Positions 53,067 through 62,549 of a stretch of 64,000 nucleotides of DNA are shown here, in pieces; within the stretch, counting starts at the first letter, position 1, and each line of letters starts with the position of its first letter. The stretch comes from Sphingosinicella xenopeptidilytica (GTDB lineage: Bacteria; Pseudomonadota; Alphaproteobacteria; Sphingomonadales; Sphingomonadaceae): positions 62,001-126,000 of the forward strand of contig NZ_JBHTIK010000012.1 in the NCBI RefSeq assembly GCF_042676985.1, written 5' to 3'. The notes under the pieces are model-generated. The model was not told the DNA's origin. It saw only the letters and a program-made list of their open reading frames with translations, and ran no database searches. Made by a program: the position numbers and the translations under genes.

Positions 53067-55394
53067 ATGGCAGTGACGGTTTCCAGTCCCGATACGGTGA
53101 GCACGCTCGAAGACCTCGAGGCGCGGCTGCGCTGGCTTGCCGCGTGGACGATCCACAACGCCAATCACATCCGCGAGAACGTGGACGGGGTGAAGGTCGG
53201 CGGGCATCAGGCGAGCTGCGCCTCGATGAGCGCGATCATGGCGGCGCTCTATTTCCATGCGCTGGGGCCGAACGACCGCGTGGCGGTGAAGCCGCACGCG
53301 GGGCCGCTGCTGCACGCGATCCACTACATGCTGGGGAATGAGAGCCTCGATAAATTGAAGGCGTTCCGGGGGCTGGGCGGCGTGCAGTCCTACCCATCGC
53401 GCACGAAGGACGTGATCCCGGTGGATTTCTCGACGGGTTCGGTGGGGCTCGGTGTGGCGATCACGGCGTTCGCCAGCCTCGTGCAGGACTACATGGTCGC
53501 GCACGGGCTGATGGCGGACGCCGATACCGGCCGCATGATCGCGCTGATGGGCGACGCGGAACTCGACGAGGGCAATATCTACGAGTGCCTGATCGAGGCC
53601 TACAAGCACGACATCCGCAACTGCTGGTGGATCGTGGACTACAATCGGCAGTCGCTGGATGCGACCACCGCGGACCGGATGTTCCGCCGCTTCGACGACA
53701 TCTTCGAAACCTGCGGCTGGCGCGTCGTGACGCTGAAGCACGGGCGGCACCAGCGCGCGGCGTTCAAGGAACAGGGCGGGCAGGCGCTCGCCGACTGGAT
53801 CGACAATTGCCCGAACGCGGAATACGCGGCGCTCACCTATCAGGGCGGCGCGGCGTGGCGCGCGCGGCTGGAGACGGACATCGGCGGCGTGCGCGGGGTG
53901 AAGGCGCTGCTCGGCAAGCGCGACGATGCGGCGCTCGCCGAGCTGATGACCAACCTTGGCGGGCATTGCCTCGAATCGCTGACGGAGGCGTTCGAGGGCG
54001 CGAAGGATGATCGACCGACATTGTTCATCGCCTACACGATCAAGGGCTTCGGCCTGCCGCTCGCCGGGCACAAGGACAATCACGCCGGGCTGATGACGCC
54101 GGGGCAGGTGAGCGAGCTGCGCACCGGCCTCGGCATCGCGGAAGGCGAGGAGTGGGAGCCGTGGGCGGGGCTCGGCAGCAATGCCGCTGCCGCCGCAAAG
54201 GCGATGGCGGAGGCCGCGCCGATCCGGCTGAAGAAAGAATACCGGCCGGTCGATTCGATTGACGTGCCGCCGCTGGAAGCGCCGCGCGACGCCGAGCAAT
54301 CGACGCAGGCGGCGTTCGGCAAGATCCTGTTCGAGCTGGCGAAGTCCGGGCATCCGCTCGCCGCGCGGATCGTGACGACCTCGCCGGACGTGACGGTTTC
54401 CACGAACCTCGGCGGCTGGGTGAACCAGCGCGGGCTGTTCCGGCGGCAGGATCTCACCGACGTGTTCCAGAAGGCGAAGATTCCCTCGGCGCAGAAATGG
54501 TCGGGCGCGCCCGCCGGGCAGCACATCGAACTCGGCATCGCGGAGAACAACCTGTTCGTGATGCTCGCCGCGCTCGGCCTTGCGGGCGACATCTTCGGCG
54601 AGCAGCTGATGCCGGTCGGCACCGTGTACGATCCGTTTATCGCGCGCGGGCTCGATGCACTCAATTACGCCTGCTATCAGGACGCGCGCTTCATGCTGGT
54701 GGCGACGCCGTCGGGCGTCACGCTCGGGCCGGAGGGCGGTGCACACCAGTCGATCAACCCGCCGCTGATCGCGATGGGCCAGCCGGGCCTCACGCACTAC
54801 GAACCCGCGTTCGCGGATGAACTCGCGCTGATGATGGAGCACGGCTTCCGCCACATGCAGGCGGCGGACGGCGGATCGATCTACCTGCGCCTCACCACGC
54901 GCAGCATCCTGCAGGCGTGGCGCGAGGACGATGCGTGGCAGGCGGATGCGCTGAAGGGCGCGTACTGGCTGCGCAAACCCGCTGAGGGCAGCGAGGCGGC
55001 GGTCGTCGCGATGGGCGCGGTGATGCCCGAGGCGATCGCGGCGTGGGAACTGCTGGAGGCGGACCTGCCGGGGCTCGGCCTCCTCGCCGTCACCTCGCCG
55101 ACGCTGCTTCACCGCGACTGGAGCGCGGCGCGCGCCGCGCGCTGGCAGGGCCGGGCGCGGGAGACGTCGCACATCGAAACGCTGCTTGGCGCGCTGGCGC
55201 CCAGCGCGGGGCTGGTGACGGTGCTCGACGGGTCTCCGGCGGCGCTGTCGTGGCTCGGGGGTGTTCTCGGTCACCGTGTCAGCCCGCTCGGCACCGACCG
55301 CTTCGGGCAGACCGGCAACCTCCCCGATCTTTACCGCGCGTATCGCCTCGATGCCGATGCGATCGTGGAGGCTGCGGCGGAACTGTTCCTCTAG
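53067..55394 (+). CDS. E1-type thiamine-diphosphate enzyme (transketolase/AceE-like, MdeB-like)
   Basis: A 775-residue protein of the homodimeric 2-oxo acid dehydrogenase E1 fold. N-terminal half: HNANHIRENVDGVKVGGHQASCAS and ALMGDAELDEGNIYECLIEAYKHD, with the ThDP-binding GDAELDEG...N motif (DYNRQSLDA). C-terminal half: QHIELGIAENNLFVMLAALGLAG, the catalytic Glu region, and SGVTLGPEGGAHQSINPPLI with active-site His. It is shorter than AceE (887). No E2/E3 genes are nearby. An Lrp gene beside it recalls mdeR-mdeB, where the enzyme uses 2-oxobutyrate; that is a parallel, not proof. The stop shares CTAG with the phospholipase stop. Confidence 0.88.
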   Translation: MAVTVSSPDTVSTLEDLEARLRWLAAWTIHNANHIRENVDGVKVGGHQASCASMSAIMAALYFHALGPNDRVAVKPHAGPLLHAIHYMLGNESLDKLKAFRGLGGVQSYPSRTKDVIPVDFSTGSVGLGVAITAFASLVQDYMVAHGLMADADTGRMIALMGDAELDEGNIYECLIEAYKHDIRNCWWIVDYNRQSLDATTADRMFRRFDDIFETCGWRVVTLKHGRHQRAAFKEQGGQALADWIDNCPNAEYAALTYQGGAAWRARLETDIGGVRGVKALLGKRDDAALAELMTNLGGHCLESLTEAFEGAKDDRPTLFIAYTIKGFGLPLAGHKDNHAGLMTPGQVSELRTGLGIAEGEEWEPWAGLGSNAAAAAKAMAEAAPIRLKKEYRPVDSIDVPPLEAPRDAEQSTQAAFGKILFELAKSGHPLAARIVTTSPDVTVSTNLGGWVNQRGLFRRQDLTDVFQKAKIPSAQKWSGAPAGQHIELGIAENNLFVMLAALGLAGDIFGEQLMPVGTVYDPFIARGLDALNYACYQDARFMLVATPSGVTLGPEGGAHQSINPPLIAMGQPGLTHYEPAFADELALMMEHGFRHMQAADGGSIYLRLTTRSILQAWREDDAWQADALKGAYWLRKPAEGSEAAVVAMGAVMPEAIAAWELLEADLPGLGLLAVTSPTLLHRDWSAARAARWQGRARETSHIETLLGALAPSAGLVTVLDGSPAALSWLGGVLGHRVSPLGTDRFGQTGNLPDLYRAYRLDADAIVEAAAELFL

Positions 55395-57454
55395 GCGGGA
55401 TCGCTGATGCCGTGACGCCCGGTTTCGATGCGGCCCGCGAAGCGCTGCTCGAAGCCGGGGGCGGTGACGGTGAGATCGTACCAGCCCTGGCTATCCTTCG
55501 CGGGCCAGACGTGGCTGGCTTTCAGCGCCTCTGCGCGCGCGCCGTAATGCTCGCTGCGAACTTCCGCATTGCCGCGTGAGGTGAGTTTGAGCGCCGGGCC
55601 CTTGCGGTCGTAGCGTGCCGTCACGATGGGCGGCGTGTCGTTTTCGGCGAGCGAGCCCTTGATCGCGCGGACGAAGCCGTTGGGGCCGATCAGCCAGAGA
55701 TCGAACGCGCCGTCCGGTTCCACTGCCCAGTCGCCCGAAAGGCGCTTGCCCGCTTCCACCGTGTAGCGGCGCGGGATGCGATCGAGGTTCAGCTTGTCGT
55801 AGACGTGGAACACCGCGCCCGCGGTGCCGGTGTTCACGAAATCGACGGTGACGGCGCGGCGCTTCGGATCGACGCGCATGTCGGCGTGGAGTTCGTAAGG
55901 TAGCGCGCGCGAGGGGCGGGTGCCCGCTTCCTGCCAGAGCGGTTGCGGGGTTTCCGGCGGCATGATCTTCGGGCGCTGCATGTGCGCGAGGACGATGCCA
56001 GAGGCGCCCGTCACCGGCGGCAGCGGCGGGAAGCTCGGGTCCGACGGCGCGGCGAAATCGAACGCCGAGGTGAGATCGCCGCTCACCGCGCGGTGCCACG
56101 GGCTGATCGCGGGGATGGTGACGCCGAAGCGCTTTTCGAGGAACTGGCCGATCGAGGTGTGGTCCATCACCTCGGATGAAACCCAGCCGCCGCGGCTCCA
56201 CGGCGAGACGACGTACATCGGTACGCGCGGCCCCATCGCCCACGGGCGCACATTGCCGCTGACGTCGTCGGTGGGGTCGGTGTATTTGCCGGCGGTATCG
56301 TGGAAATAATGCCCGGCGATCGGCATCGTCGTCTTACCGCAGAGATTGCCTTCGCGATCGTAAGAGGGCGGCGCGGCGGGCGGCAGGTGATCGAACTGGC
56401 CGTCGTTTTCGTCGAAGGTGAGGAAGAAGGCGGTCTTCGCCCACACATCGGGATTGGCGGTCAGCGCATCGAGAACCATCGCGGTGAATTCGGCGCCTTG
56501 CAGCGGCGTCGATGCGCTCGGATGCTCCGACCATTCCTTGGGCGGCAACACCCATGAGACGGAGGGAAGCGTGCCGGCCTTCACATCGTCCGCAAGCTGG
56601 AGCAGCGTGTATTCGCTCATGCCGCGCTTATAGAGTTCCGAACCCGGCTTCGCGTCGCGGAAGCTCTGCGAGCCGAGGCAGCCATGCATCGCGCCGGTCC
56701 AGTTGTCGTTCGGATCCTGATAGATGCGCCAGTCGATGCCCGCCGCTTGCAGCACGTCGGGGATCGTCGGCCACGTCAGCGCATTGCCCTGATAGGTGTA
56801 GCCGGGCGAGGGCAGCGCGCCCTTCACCCAGCAGCGCAGATTGTTCGGCTCCGAATTCACATCGGTGCAATTCTCGCCTTTCGCGACCGCCGCGGGATCG
56901 AAATTCGATCCGGTCCAGAACACGATGCGGTTGGGATCGGTGCCGGAGGTGACCGAGCAGTGATAGGCGTCGCAGATCGTGAAATTCTCCGCGAGCGCGA
57001 ACTGGAAAGGAACATCCTCGCGCCGGTAATAACCCATCGAATAGGGGTTCTTGTAGCGCGGCCATTCGCCGAAGCGCCCCTGGCTCCACGCGGCCTGCGC
57101 GTCCGAGAAACTGTGCGGCGTGCCGGGTACCTTGAGCGCGTCGGTGGTTTTGGTGTCGAGATGATAGGGCGGCAGTTCGCGTTTGCCGTCCGATTGCTGC
57201 CAGACGGTGCGGTCGCCGCGCATCGGGATCGGGTGGCGGTCGCCGAAGCCGCGCACGCCGCGCATCGTTCCGAAATAATGATCGAACGAGCGATTTTCTT
57301 GCATCAGAATGATGATGTGCTTCACGTCCTCGATCGTGCCCGTGACGCGCGCGGGAGCGATCGCCATGGCGCGTGCGATGCTGGCCGGAAACGCGGAGAG
57401 CGCGGCACCGGCTGCGGCGGTGCGGAGGAAATTCCGGCGGCTGGTGTCGGTCAT
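55391..57454 (-). CDS. Phosphocholine-specific phospholipase C
   Basis: The 687-residue enzyme releases phosphocholine from phosphatidylcholine (or sphingomyelin) outside the cytoplasm. It has a twin-arginine signal (TSRRNFLRTAAAGAALS), the phosphoesterase domain with IILMQENRSFDHYFGTMRG, and TFDENDGQFDHLPPAAPP and HTSIGQFLEKRFGV metal/active-site blocks. Two C-terminal DUF756 beta domains follow (from about 500). Length fits the family (about 690). It is the last gene of the phnD-phnC-phnE-plc run, 22 bp after phnE. Phosphate limitation is the likely cue. Confidence 0.95.
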   Translation of the reverse strand: MTDTSRRNFLRTAAAGAALSAFPASIARAMAIAPARVTGTIEDVKHIIILMQENRSFDHYFGTMRGVRGFGDRHPIPMRGDRTVWQQSDGKRELPPYHLDTKTTDALKVPGTPHSFSDAQAAWSQGRFGEWPRYKNPYSMGYYRREDVPFQFALAENFTICDAYHCSVTSGTDPNRIVFWTGSNFDPAAVAKGENCTDVNSEPNNLRCWVKGALPSPGYTYQGNALTWPTIPDVLQAAGIDWRIYQDPNDNWTGAMHGCLGSQSFRDAKPGSELYKRGMSEYTLLQLADDVKAGTLPSVSWVLPPKEWSEHPSASTPLQGAEFTAMVLDALTANPDVWAKTAFFLTFDENDGQFDHLPPAAPPSYDREGNLCGKTTMPIAGHYFHDTAGKYTDPTDDVSGNVRPWAMGPRVPMYVVSPWSRGGWVSSEVMDHTSIGQFLEKRFGVTIPAISPWHRAVSGDLTSAFDFAAPSDPSFPPLPPVTGASGIVLAHMQRPKIMPPETPQPLWQEAGTRPSRALPYELHADMRVDPKRRAVTVDFVNTGTAGAVFHVYDKLNLDRIPRRYTVEAGKRLSGDWAVEPDGAFDLWLIGPNGFVRAIKGSLAENDTPPIVTARYDRKGPALKLTSRGNAEVRSEHYGARAEALKASHVWPAKDSQGWYDLTVTAPGFEQRFAGRIETGRHGISDPA

Positions 57455-57476
57455 CGTGCGCCTTTCATTTTAAGAG

Positions 57477-58472
57477 TTAGAGCGCCGCGCGGCGCAGGTG
57501 CGCGGCCGCCCGGTCGAGGAGGAAAACCACGAGAAAAATGACAACGAGGATCGTGCCGACATGGCCGTAATCGTACATGTCGTAACGGCCTTTGAGTTCC
57601 TGCCCGATGCCGCCCGCGCCGACGATACCGATGACGGTCGCCATGCGCATGTTGCGATCAAGCACATAGAGCGCGGCGGCGATGAAGCGCGGCATCGCCT
57701 GCGGCAGCACGGCCCAGCGGAGCTGCGCGAGCATGGTGGCACCGCCCGCCGCGAGCGCCTCCTGCGGGCGCGGGTCCAGCCCCTCCATATCCTCGCCGTA
57801 GACCTTTCCGAGATAACCCGCGCCGTAGAAGGCGAGCGCGAGGATGCCCGCGATCGGCCCGAAGCCGTAGGCGATGACGAGGAACAATGCGCTGATCATC
57901 TCCGGGATCGAGCGCAGCAGGCTGATCGCCGCGCCTGCGAGGCCGCGCAGCGCGGGCGAATGCGTGATATTGCGCGCAGCGCCGAGCGCGAGCGGAAAGC
58001 CGATGAGGATCGCGATTACTGTGCCCCACAGGGCGATCTCCAGCGTCTCCAGCATCTTCGCGGCGACGTGGACGAGATAGCCGACCGGCTCGACGAGAAC
58101 CGTGGTGCGTTCGGCGCGCGGTTCCATTTCGAGCGTGTCGGGGTTGAGGGCCTGCGTGGTGGTTTCTACCGTTTCGATATGCGCGAACAGAGGCAGGTTT
58201 GCGGGATCGAAATTCTCTATCCGGCTCACCTCGGTGCTTGTGGAGATCTGGAGCGGAAACAGCTTGCCCGCGACCGCGCTGAAGCCGTCCGCGACTTCGG
58301 ATTCGGGGATGAGCCCGACAGCAGCGAGCGCGGCCTCTCCGGTCATCGAGATCATGCGCCCGATCTCGACGCGCTGGCCGGTGATCCAGAGCAGCGCGAG
58401 GGCTGCGATAACAATGGCGACGGTGCGCGTTCCGAACGGGCTCGGGTAATGCCATGCGGCGGTGCTGTTCAT
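57477..58472 (-). CDS. phnE: Phosphonate-type ABC transporter permease with periplasmic extension
   Basis: A 331-residue inner-membrane permease. TM1 is at about 14-32 (VAIVIAALALLWITG). A large periplasmic segment of roughly 80 residues (from VEIGRMISMTGEAALAAV to ERTTVLVEPVGYLVHVAAK) separates it from the permease core, which contains LEIALWGTVIAILIGFPLALGAARN and the EAA-like loop DPRPQEALAAGGATMLAQLRW. The core ends with GAGGIGQELKGRYDMYDYGHVG, the PhnE signature. ATG overlaps the phnC stop as ATGA. Confidence 0.93.
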   Translation of the reverse strand: MNSTAAWHYPSPFGTRTVAIVIAALALLWITGQRVEIGRMISMTGEAALAAVGLIPESEVADGFSAVAGKLFPLQISTSTEVSRIENFDPANLPLFAHIETVETTTQALNPDTLEMEPRAERTTVLVEPVGYLVHVAAKMLETLEIALWGTVIAILIGFPLALGAARNITHSPALRGLAGAAISLLRSIPEMISALFLVIAYGFGPIAGILALAFYGAGYLGKVYGEDMEGLDPRPQEALAAGGATMLAQLRWAVLPQAMPRFIAAALYVLDRNMRMATVIGIVGAGGIGQELKGRYDMYDYGHVGTILVVIFLVVFLLDRAAAHLRRAAL

Positions 58473-59248
58473 GCCGCGAGCCCTCCGCTGGCGATGGGGA
58501 CCGGCCCCGCCTCGCCATAGATCGCGCGGATGGCACTGCGGTCGAGATCGGCGGGGGTGCCGTCGAAGACCAGCCGCCCGTGACGCAGCGCGACGATGCG
58601 GTCCGCGAAGGCGCGTGCGAGTTCGATCTGGTGGAGGCTGCACAGCACGGTCGCACCGCGCACGCGCGCCTGATCGCGGATGAGGCCGAGGATATCGGTG
58701 CTGATGCGCGGATCGAGGCTGGCGACGGGTTCGTCGGCAAGCACGATCGCGGGGTCCAGCATGAATGCGCGCGCGATGCCGACGCGCTGCTGCTGACCGC
58801 CCGAGAGACTGTCCGCCCGGCGGCTCATGTGCGGGGGACCAAGGCCGACGGAGGCCGCGAGCATACACGCCTTCGTTTTCAGCGTTTCCGGGAAGAGACC
58901 GGTAAGCACGCGCGTCGGGCCGAGCGCCGGGAGTGCGCCCGTCATGATATTGGATGCGACGCTGAGGCGCCCGACGAGATTGAAGCTCTGGTGGATCATG
59001 CCGATCCGGCGGCGGATGGGTTTCACCGTGCGGAGCGTGAGATCGCGGCCTTCGATGAGGACACGGCCTTCGGTCGGCTCGGCGAGGCGGTTCGCCATGC
59101 GCAGCAGCGTCGACTTGCCCGCGCCCGACGGACCGAGGAGGACGCAGAACTGGCCACGCGGCACATCGAGCGATACATCGTCGAGCGCGCGCGTGCCGTC
59201 CGGGTAGCGCTTGCCGATGTTGCGGAAGCTGATGGCGGGCGCGTCCAT
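58469..59248 (-). CDS. phnC: Phosphonate-type ABC transporter ATP-binding protein
   Basis: A 259-residue ABC ATPase of the PhnC family. Walker A LLGPSGAGKSTLLRM, Q loop IGMIHQSFNLVGRL, signature LSGGQQQRVGIARA, Walker B VLADEPVASLDPR and H loop SLHQIELA are complete. It energises uptake by PhnE with PhnD. It overlaps phnE at its 3' end and starts two bases after phnD. Confidence 0.96.
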   Translation of the reverse strand: MDAPAISFRNIGKRYPDGTRALDDVSLDVPRGQFCVLLGPSGAGKSTLLRMANRLAEPTEGRVLIEGRDLTLRTVKPIRRRIGMIHQSFNLVGRLSVASNIMTGALPALGPTRVLTGLFPETLKTKACMLAASVGLGPPHMSRRADSLSGGQQQRVGIARAFMLDPAIVLADEPVASLDPRISTDILGLIRDQARVRGATVLCSLHQIELARAFADRIVALRHGRLVFDGTPADLDRSAIRAIYGEAGPVPIASGGLAA

Positions 59249-59250
59249 TC

Positions 59251-60162
59251 TCAGCGGCTCGCCGACTTGGTGAGGATGCGGCTTTTGAGATCGTCGTCGA
59301 CGAGCGCCATGCGCGATGCCGCGACGTTGAATTTCGATGCCGGGAATTTCACGTCGTAGCCGTCGATGCGTTTGCCGCCATAGCCGCGGATCATCTCGGG
59401 CGTCATGCCCGGCGCGTGCGCGATGTCGGCGAAGGCGGCGCGGAGTTTCGCCTGAAGCTTCGGTGCCATACGGCTGTTCACGGCGATCGGCGGATAGGGG
59501 ATCGGGCTGCTCTTCGCGATCACTTTGAACTTCTTCGGATCGACCGCGCCCTGTCGCACGGCTTTCTCGTAAGAATCGAATGAGAGCGCGGCCGCATCGA
59601 CACGGCCCTGCACCAGTGCGGCCAGGCTGTTCACGTGGCTGCCCGCCATGCGGATCTCGCCGAGATCGCGGACGGGATCGAGCCCGGCCTCGATGACCAT
59701 CGCCATCGGGAACACGAAGGACGAGGCCGAATTCACGTCACCGAACGCGACGCGTTTGCCGCGCAGATCCTTCACGCTCTTGAAGGGCGCTTCCTTGCGC
59801 GCGAAGAAACCCGCGTAATAGACGGACTGGCCGTTTTCCACGCCGACCGCGAGCAGCTTCGCGCAGCCGCGCTTCTGTGCCTGAAGATAGGTGACCGGCC
59901 CCATGAAGGCGACATCGGCACGGCCGCCGCACATCGCCTCGACAACGGCGCCGTAGCTCTGCGCGACCTTGAGATCGAAGCGCACCCCGGTGCTGCGCGT
60001 GATCGCGTTGAACACCGGCTGATAGTCCGCGATCGTGCCGCTTTCGGTGCCGCCGTCGGCGGGGATGAGCACGACCGAGAGCGGCTTCGTCGCCGTTTGC
60101 GCAAGCGCGGGCGATGCGATGCCGATGAGGGTCGCGAGTGTCGCCGTCAGCCAGTGTCTCAT
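59251..60162 (-). CDS. phnD: Phosphonate/phosphate-type periplasmic binding protein
   Basis: A 303-residue solute-binding protein with a Sec signal (HWLTATLATLIGIASPALAQ). PhnD-family blocks: LSVVLIPADGG, VAQSYGAVVEAMCGGRADVAFMGPVTYLQA, and LRGKRVAFGDVNSASSFVFPM, the ligand-loop region (Ser/Thr/Asp at anion contacts). The ligand may be phosphate, phosphite, a phosphonate or phosphocholine; sequence does not decide. ATG 60162 has GGAGA five bases before it; ATG 60174 would add METR. A candidate Pho half-site pair lies 48 bases upstream. Confidence 0.93.
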   Translation of the reverse strand: MRHWLTATLATLIGIASPALAQTATKPLSVVLIPADGGTESGTIADYQPVFNAITRSTGVRFDLKVAQSYGAVVEAMCGGRADVAFMGPVTYLQAQKRGCAKLLAVGVENGQSVYYAGFFARKEAPFKSVKDLRGKRVAFGDVNSASSFVFPMAMVIEAGLDPVRDLGEIRMAGSHVNSLAALVQGRVDAAALSFDSYEKAVRQGAVDPKKFKVIAKSSPIPYPPIAVNSRMAPKLQAKLRAAFADIAHAPGMTPEMIRGYGGKRIDGYDVKFPASKFNVAASRMALVDDDLKSRILTKSASR

Positions 60163-60209
60163 TCGAGTCTCCATCGGTTCTTCGAAAACGGAGTCCCTAG
60201 AATTCGCGT

Positions 60210-60227
60210 ATGACAGGTGTGTGATGC
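60210..60227 (-). promoter_or_regulatory. Candidate Pho box before phnD
   Basis: On the minus strand: GCATCAC, four bases, CTGTCAT. The second half matches the PhoB consensus CTGTCAT fully, the first at four of seven bases. It starts about 48 bases before phnD and overlaps the left arm of the hairpin that follows the TonB receptor gene. Confidence 0.5.
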
Positions 60228-60262
60228 GGGCCCGCGCTGACCCGGGGAAGCGGGCCCGCATC
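60223..60262 (-). terminator. Strong hairpin after the TonB receptor gene
   Basis: GATGCGGGCCCGC (60223-60235) and GCGGGCCCGCATC (60250-60262) are perfect 13-base inverted arms with a 14-base loop. The stem begins five bases past the receptor stop on the minus strand. No T tract follows, so termination may be partial and allow read-through into phnD. Confidence 0.7.
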
Positions 60263-60267
60263 CTCCC

Positions 60268-62430
60268 TCAGAACGTCGTGCTGTAGGAGACGTAGACGCT
60301 GCGCGGTTTGCCCTCGAACGGATAGCCGTAGTAGTATTCGGGGCTGCTCGTCGTCATCTCTCCGCGGACGAAGGCTTCGCTGAAGCGCATGTTGCCGTAG
60401 CCGTAACGCTCCGCATAATATTTATCGAAGACGTTGACGACGCGGACCGTGAAGCGGTGGTCGCGCTCCTCGCCGAGCCAGAGGCCGAGGGAGGCGTTCA
60501 TCACGAAGTAGTTGCCGAAATTGTGCCGAAGCGCATTGCCGACGCCGCCGGTCGCGTATTCCGGGCCCTGATAGCGCGGGTAGAGCGTGATGTGGAAGCG
60601 CTGGTCCGGGCTGTGCCACGCGGCCGTACCCTGGATCATGTATTCGGGCGTCTCGTTGATCTGGAGCGTGGTGCCGTCGAGCCGCGCCTGCTGCTTGGTG
60701 TAGCTGACGTTCGCCGTCCAGCTCTGGCCGAGCGCGAGATTGAGTTCGGCGGTGAGGCCGCGAATTTCGGTGACGCGGTCGTTGTTGAAATAGGTGTTCG
60801 GCGTGAGGCCGGAGGTGGTCTGGATGCGGTTGGTGATGTCGGTGGTGAACCAGCCGAGTTCGGCGCTCACCTGCAGGTTGCCGAAGGCGTGGCTGTAGCC
60901 GGCGGCGGCGTTGTAGGTCTTGGTTTCTTCGGTCTTGAGATCGGGGTTGCCGACGAGCGTGGGGCTTTCGTTGAAGAGCTCGGTGTTGCGCGGCGTGCTG
61001 TAGGACGTGCCGCCGTTGGCGCGGAGGTAGAAATCCCCGATCGGCTGACGCACGCCGAACTTCCAGATCGTTTTCGAGCTGAACGCCTTCGCGAAATCGA
61101 TACGCGCGGCGAGCGAGATTTTCGTATCGGGGCTGAACGGGATCGTCGGACGCAGATCGGCATAGAGGCCGGTAATCGTGGTGGAGGCGTCGCCGACCGG
61201 GAACACCGGATCGGAGTCGTTCTTGTAGGAGACGACCTGCACGCCGCCGACGACCTCGACGATATCCTTCAGCGTCAGCGTGTTGCGGAAATTGAGGCCG
61301 AGCTCGCGGAAGCCGCCGACCTTGGACGCGTCGCCGAAGCCCTTGTTGGCATAGGGGATCGATCGGCCGGTCGCCTTGCCGAACGCCACCGGCGTACGCG
61401 TGTCGGGATTGATGCAGCCCGTGGGGATGCGGCAGATCTCGGCGTAGGTTTCGGTGTTGTTGAGCTTGGGATTGCTCCAGTAACCGGTAAGTTCGGTGTA
61501 GAGCGCGTCCGACCAGCGGCGATCGAGCGAGAAGTCGACGATCGGGTAGCGCACGCGGTTCGGCGAATAGGTTTCGTTGTCGGGGAACGGATCGTGGAAT
61601 TCGATCTGCGTGTACTGGCCGTTCAGGCGGAATTCGGATTTGTCGTCGATCTTCCAGAGATACTTGATGCCGATATTGCTGCGGTTGAGCGGATACTCCT
61701 GGATGCCGCCCGCGGCCGCGACGTTGTCTACATAAGACTCCGGGCTGAAGATGCGCGGGCCATCGGTTTGCACCGTGCCGCCGTAGACCATGATGCTGTG
61801 GCGGCCTTCGGAATCGATCGGGAAGGAGGCATTGCCCCAGATTTCGCGTGTGTTGAAGGAGCCGTAGTTGGCGCCGAGCTCGAACTTCTTGGTGCCGTCC
61901 GGGCGCTTGGTGACGAGGCTGATGACGCCGATGCCGCCGTTCGATCCGAAGAACAGGCTGTTGCCGCCGCGGAACACCTCGGCGCGCTCGATCATGTGTG
62001 GGTCGATCGTGGTCGAGCCCCAGATGTCTTCGAGCGCCGGGCCGCGGTCGTAGAGCGGCACGCCGTCGAGCACGACGAGCGTATCGCGATCGCCGCCGCC
62101 ATCGAGGCGGATCGTGTATTCGCCCTCGTCGGGCGAGTAGCCGATGTTGGCGCCCTTGATGAGGAACTGCGCGAGCTCGGCGAAGTTGGTGGCGCCGCTC
62201 ATCGCGATCTGCTCGGAGGTGACGATCTGGACCGAGTTGCCGAATTCGATGACGCCGGCGGCGAGTTCGCTCGGCTGTTCGAGCTGACGGCCGGTGACGA
62301 TGATCGTCTCGGCATTGTCGGCGGCGTCGCCCGGATCGGCGGCGGCCATATCGGCCGCGGCAAGCGCGGGCAGAGCGCAGCCGGTGAGGACGAAGCCAAG
62401 GAGGGCGGCACGGGAGAGGGTCGGCGTCAC
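60268..62430 (-). CDS. TonB-dependent outer-membrane receptor
   Basis: A 720-residue receptor with a signal peptide (TLSRAALLGFVLTGCALPALAAA), a TonB-box-like AETIIVTG at about 40, a plug domain (QIVTSEQIAMSGATNFAELAQFL; DRDTLVVLDGVPLYDRGPA) and a 22-strand barrel ending in RSVYVSYSTTF with terminal Phe. The ligand is unknown. Its place before phnDCE and the phospholipase, and a good Pho box upstream, suggest uptake of a phosphorus compound; a siderophore receptor is the default alternative. Confidence 0.94.
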   Translation of the reverse strand: MTPTLSRAALLGFVLTGCALPALAAADMAAADPGDAADNAETIIVTGRQLEQPSELAAGVIEFGNSVQIVTSEQIAMSGATNFAELAQFLIKGANIGYSPDEGEYTIRLDGGGDRDTLVVLDGVPLYDRGPALEDIWGSTTIDPHMIERAEVFRGGNSLFFGSNGGIGVISLVTKRPDGTKKFELGANYGSFNTREIWGNASFPIDSEGRHSIMVYGGTVQTDGPRIFSPESYVDNVAAAGGIQEYPLNRSNIGIKYLWKIDDKSEFRLNGQYTQIEFHDPFPDNETYSPNRVRYPIVDFSLDRRWSDALYTELTGYWSNPKLNNTETYAEICRIPTGCINPDTRTPVAFGKATGRSIPYANKGFGDASKVGGFRELGLNFRNTLTLKDIVEVVGGVQVVSYKNDSDPVFPVGDASTTITGLYADLRPTIPFSPDTKISLAARIDFAKAFSSKTIWKFGVRQPIGDFYLRANGGTSYSTPRNTELFNESPTLVGNPDLKTEETKTYNAAAGYSHAFGNLQVSAELGWFTTDITNRIQTTSGLTPNTYFNNDRVTEIRGLTAELNLALGQSWTANVSYTKQQARLDGTTLQINETPEYMIQGTAAWHSPDQRFHITLYPRYQGPEYATGGVGNALRHNFGNYFVMNASLGLWLGEERDHRFTVRVVNVFDKYYAERYGYGNMRFSEAFVRGEMTTSSPEYYYGYPFEGKPRSVYVSYSTTF

Positions 62431-62549
62431 GGAAGAATCCCCTTGTTGAAGCGCGTTGACGCGCGCCTCGGCCCGTGAGCGGCGAGGGGCTTCCCCTCAT
62501 CCGATTCGCGAGGCCCCGGCGGCGCTCGCCACGGCCATAGGGGTCGCTC

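Noticed and set aside
53031..55274. 747-codon open frame antisense to the E1-type enzyme gene
   Set aside because: Composition-driven shadow; plus strand carries clear ThDP motifs.
55391..62430. C-P lyase (phosphonate breakdown) operon
   Set aside because: Only transporter-type phn genes are present; no phnG-M, phnX or phnW was seen, so phosphonate breakdown is not supported here.
60457..62478. 673-codon open frame antisense to the TonB receptor gene
   Set aside because: Same effect: opposite strand encodes a complete receptor with signal peptide, plug and barrel; the antisense product is low-complexity and has no ribosome binding site.
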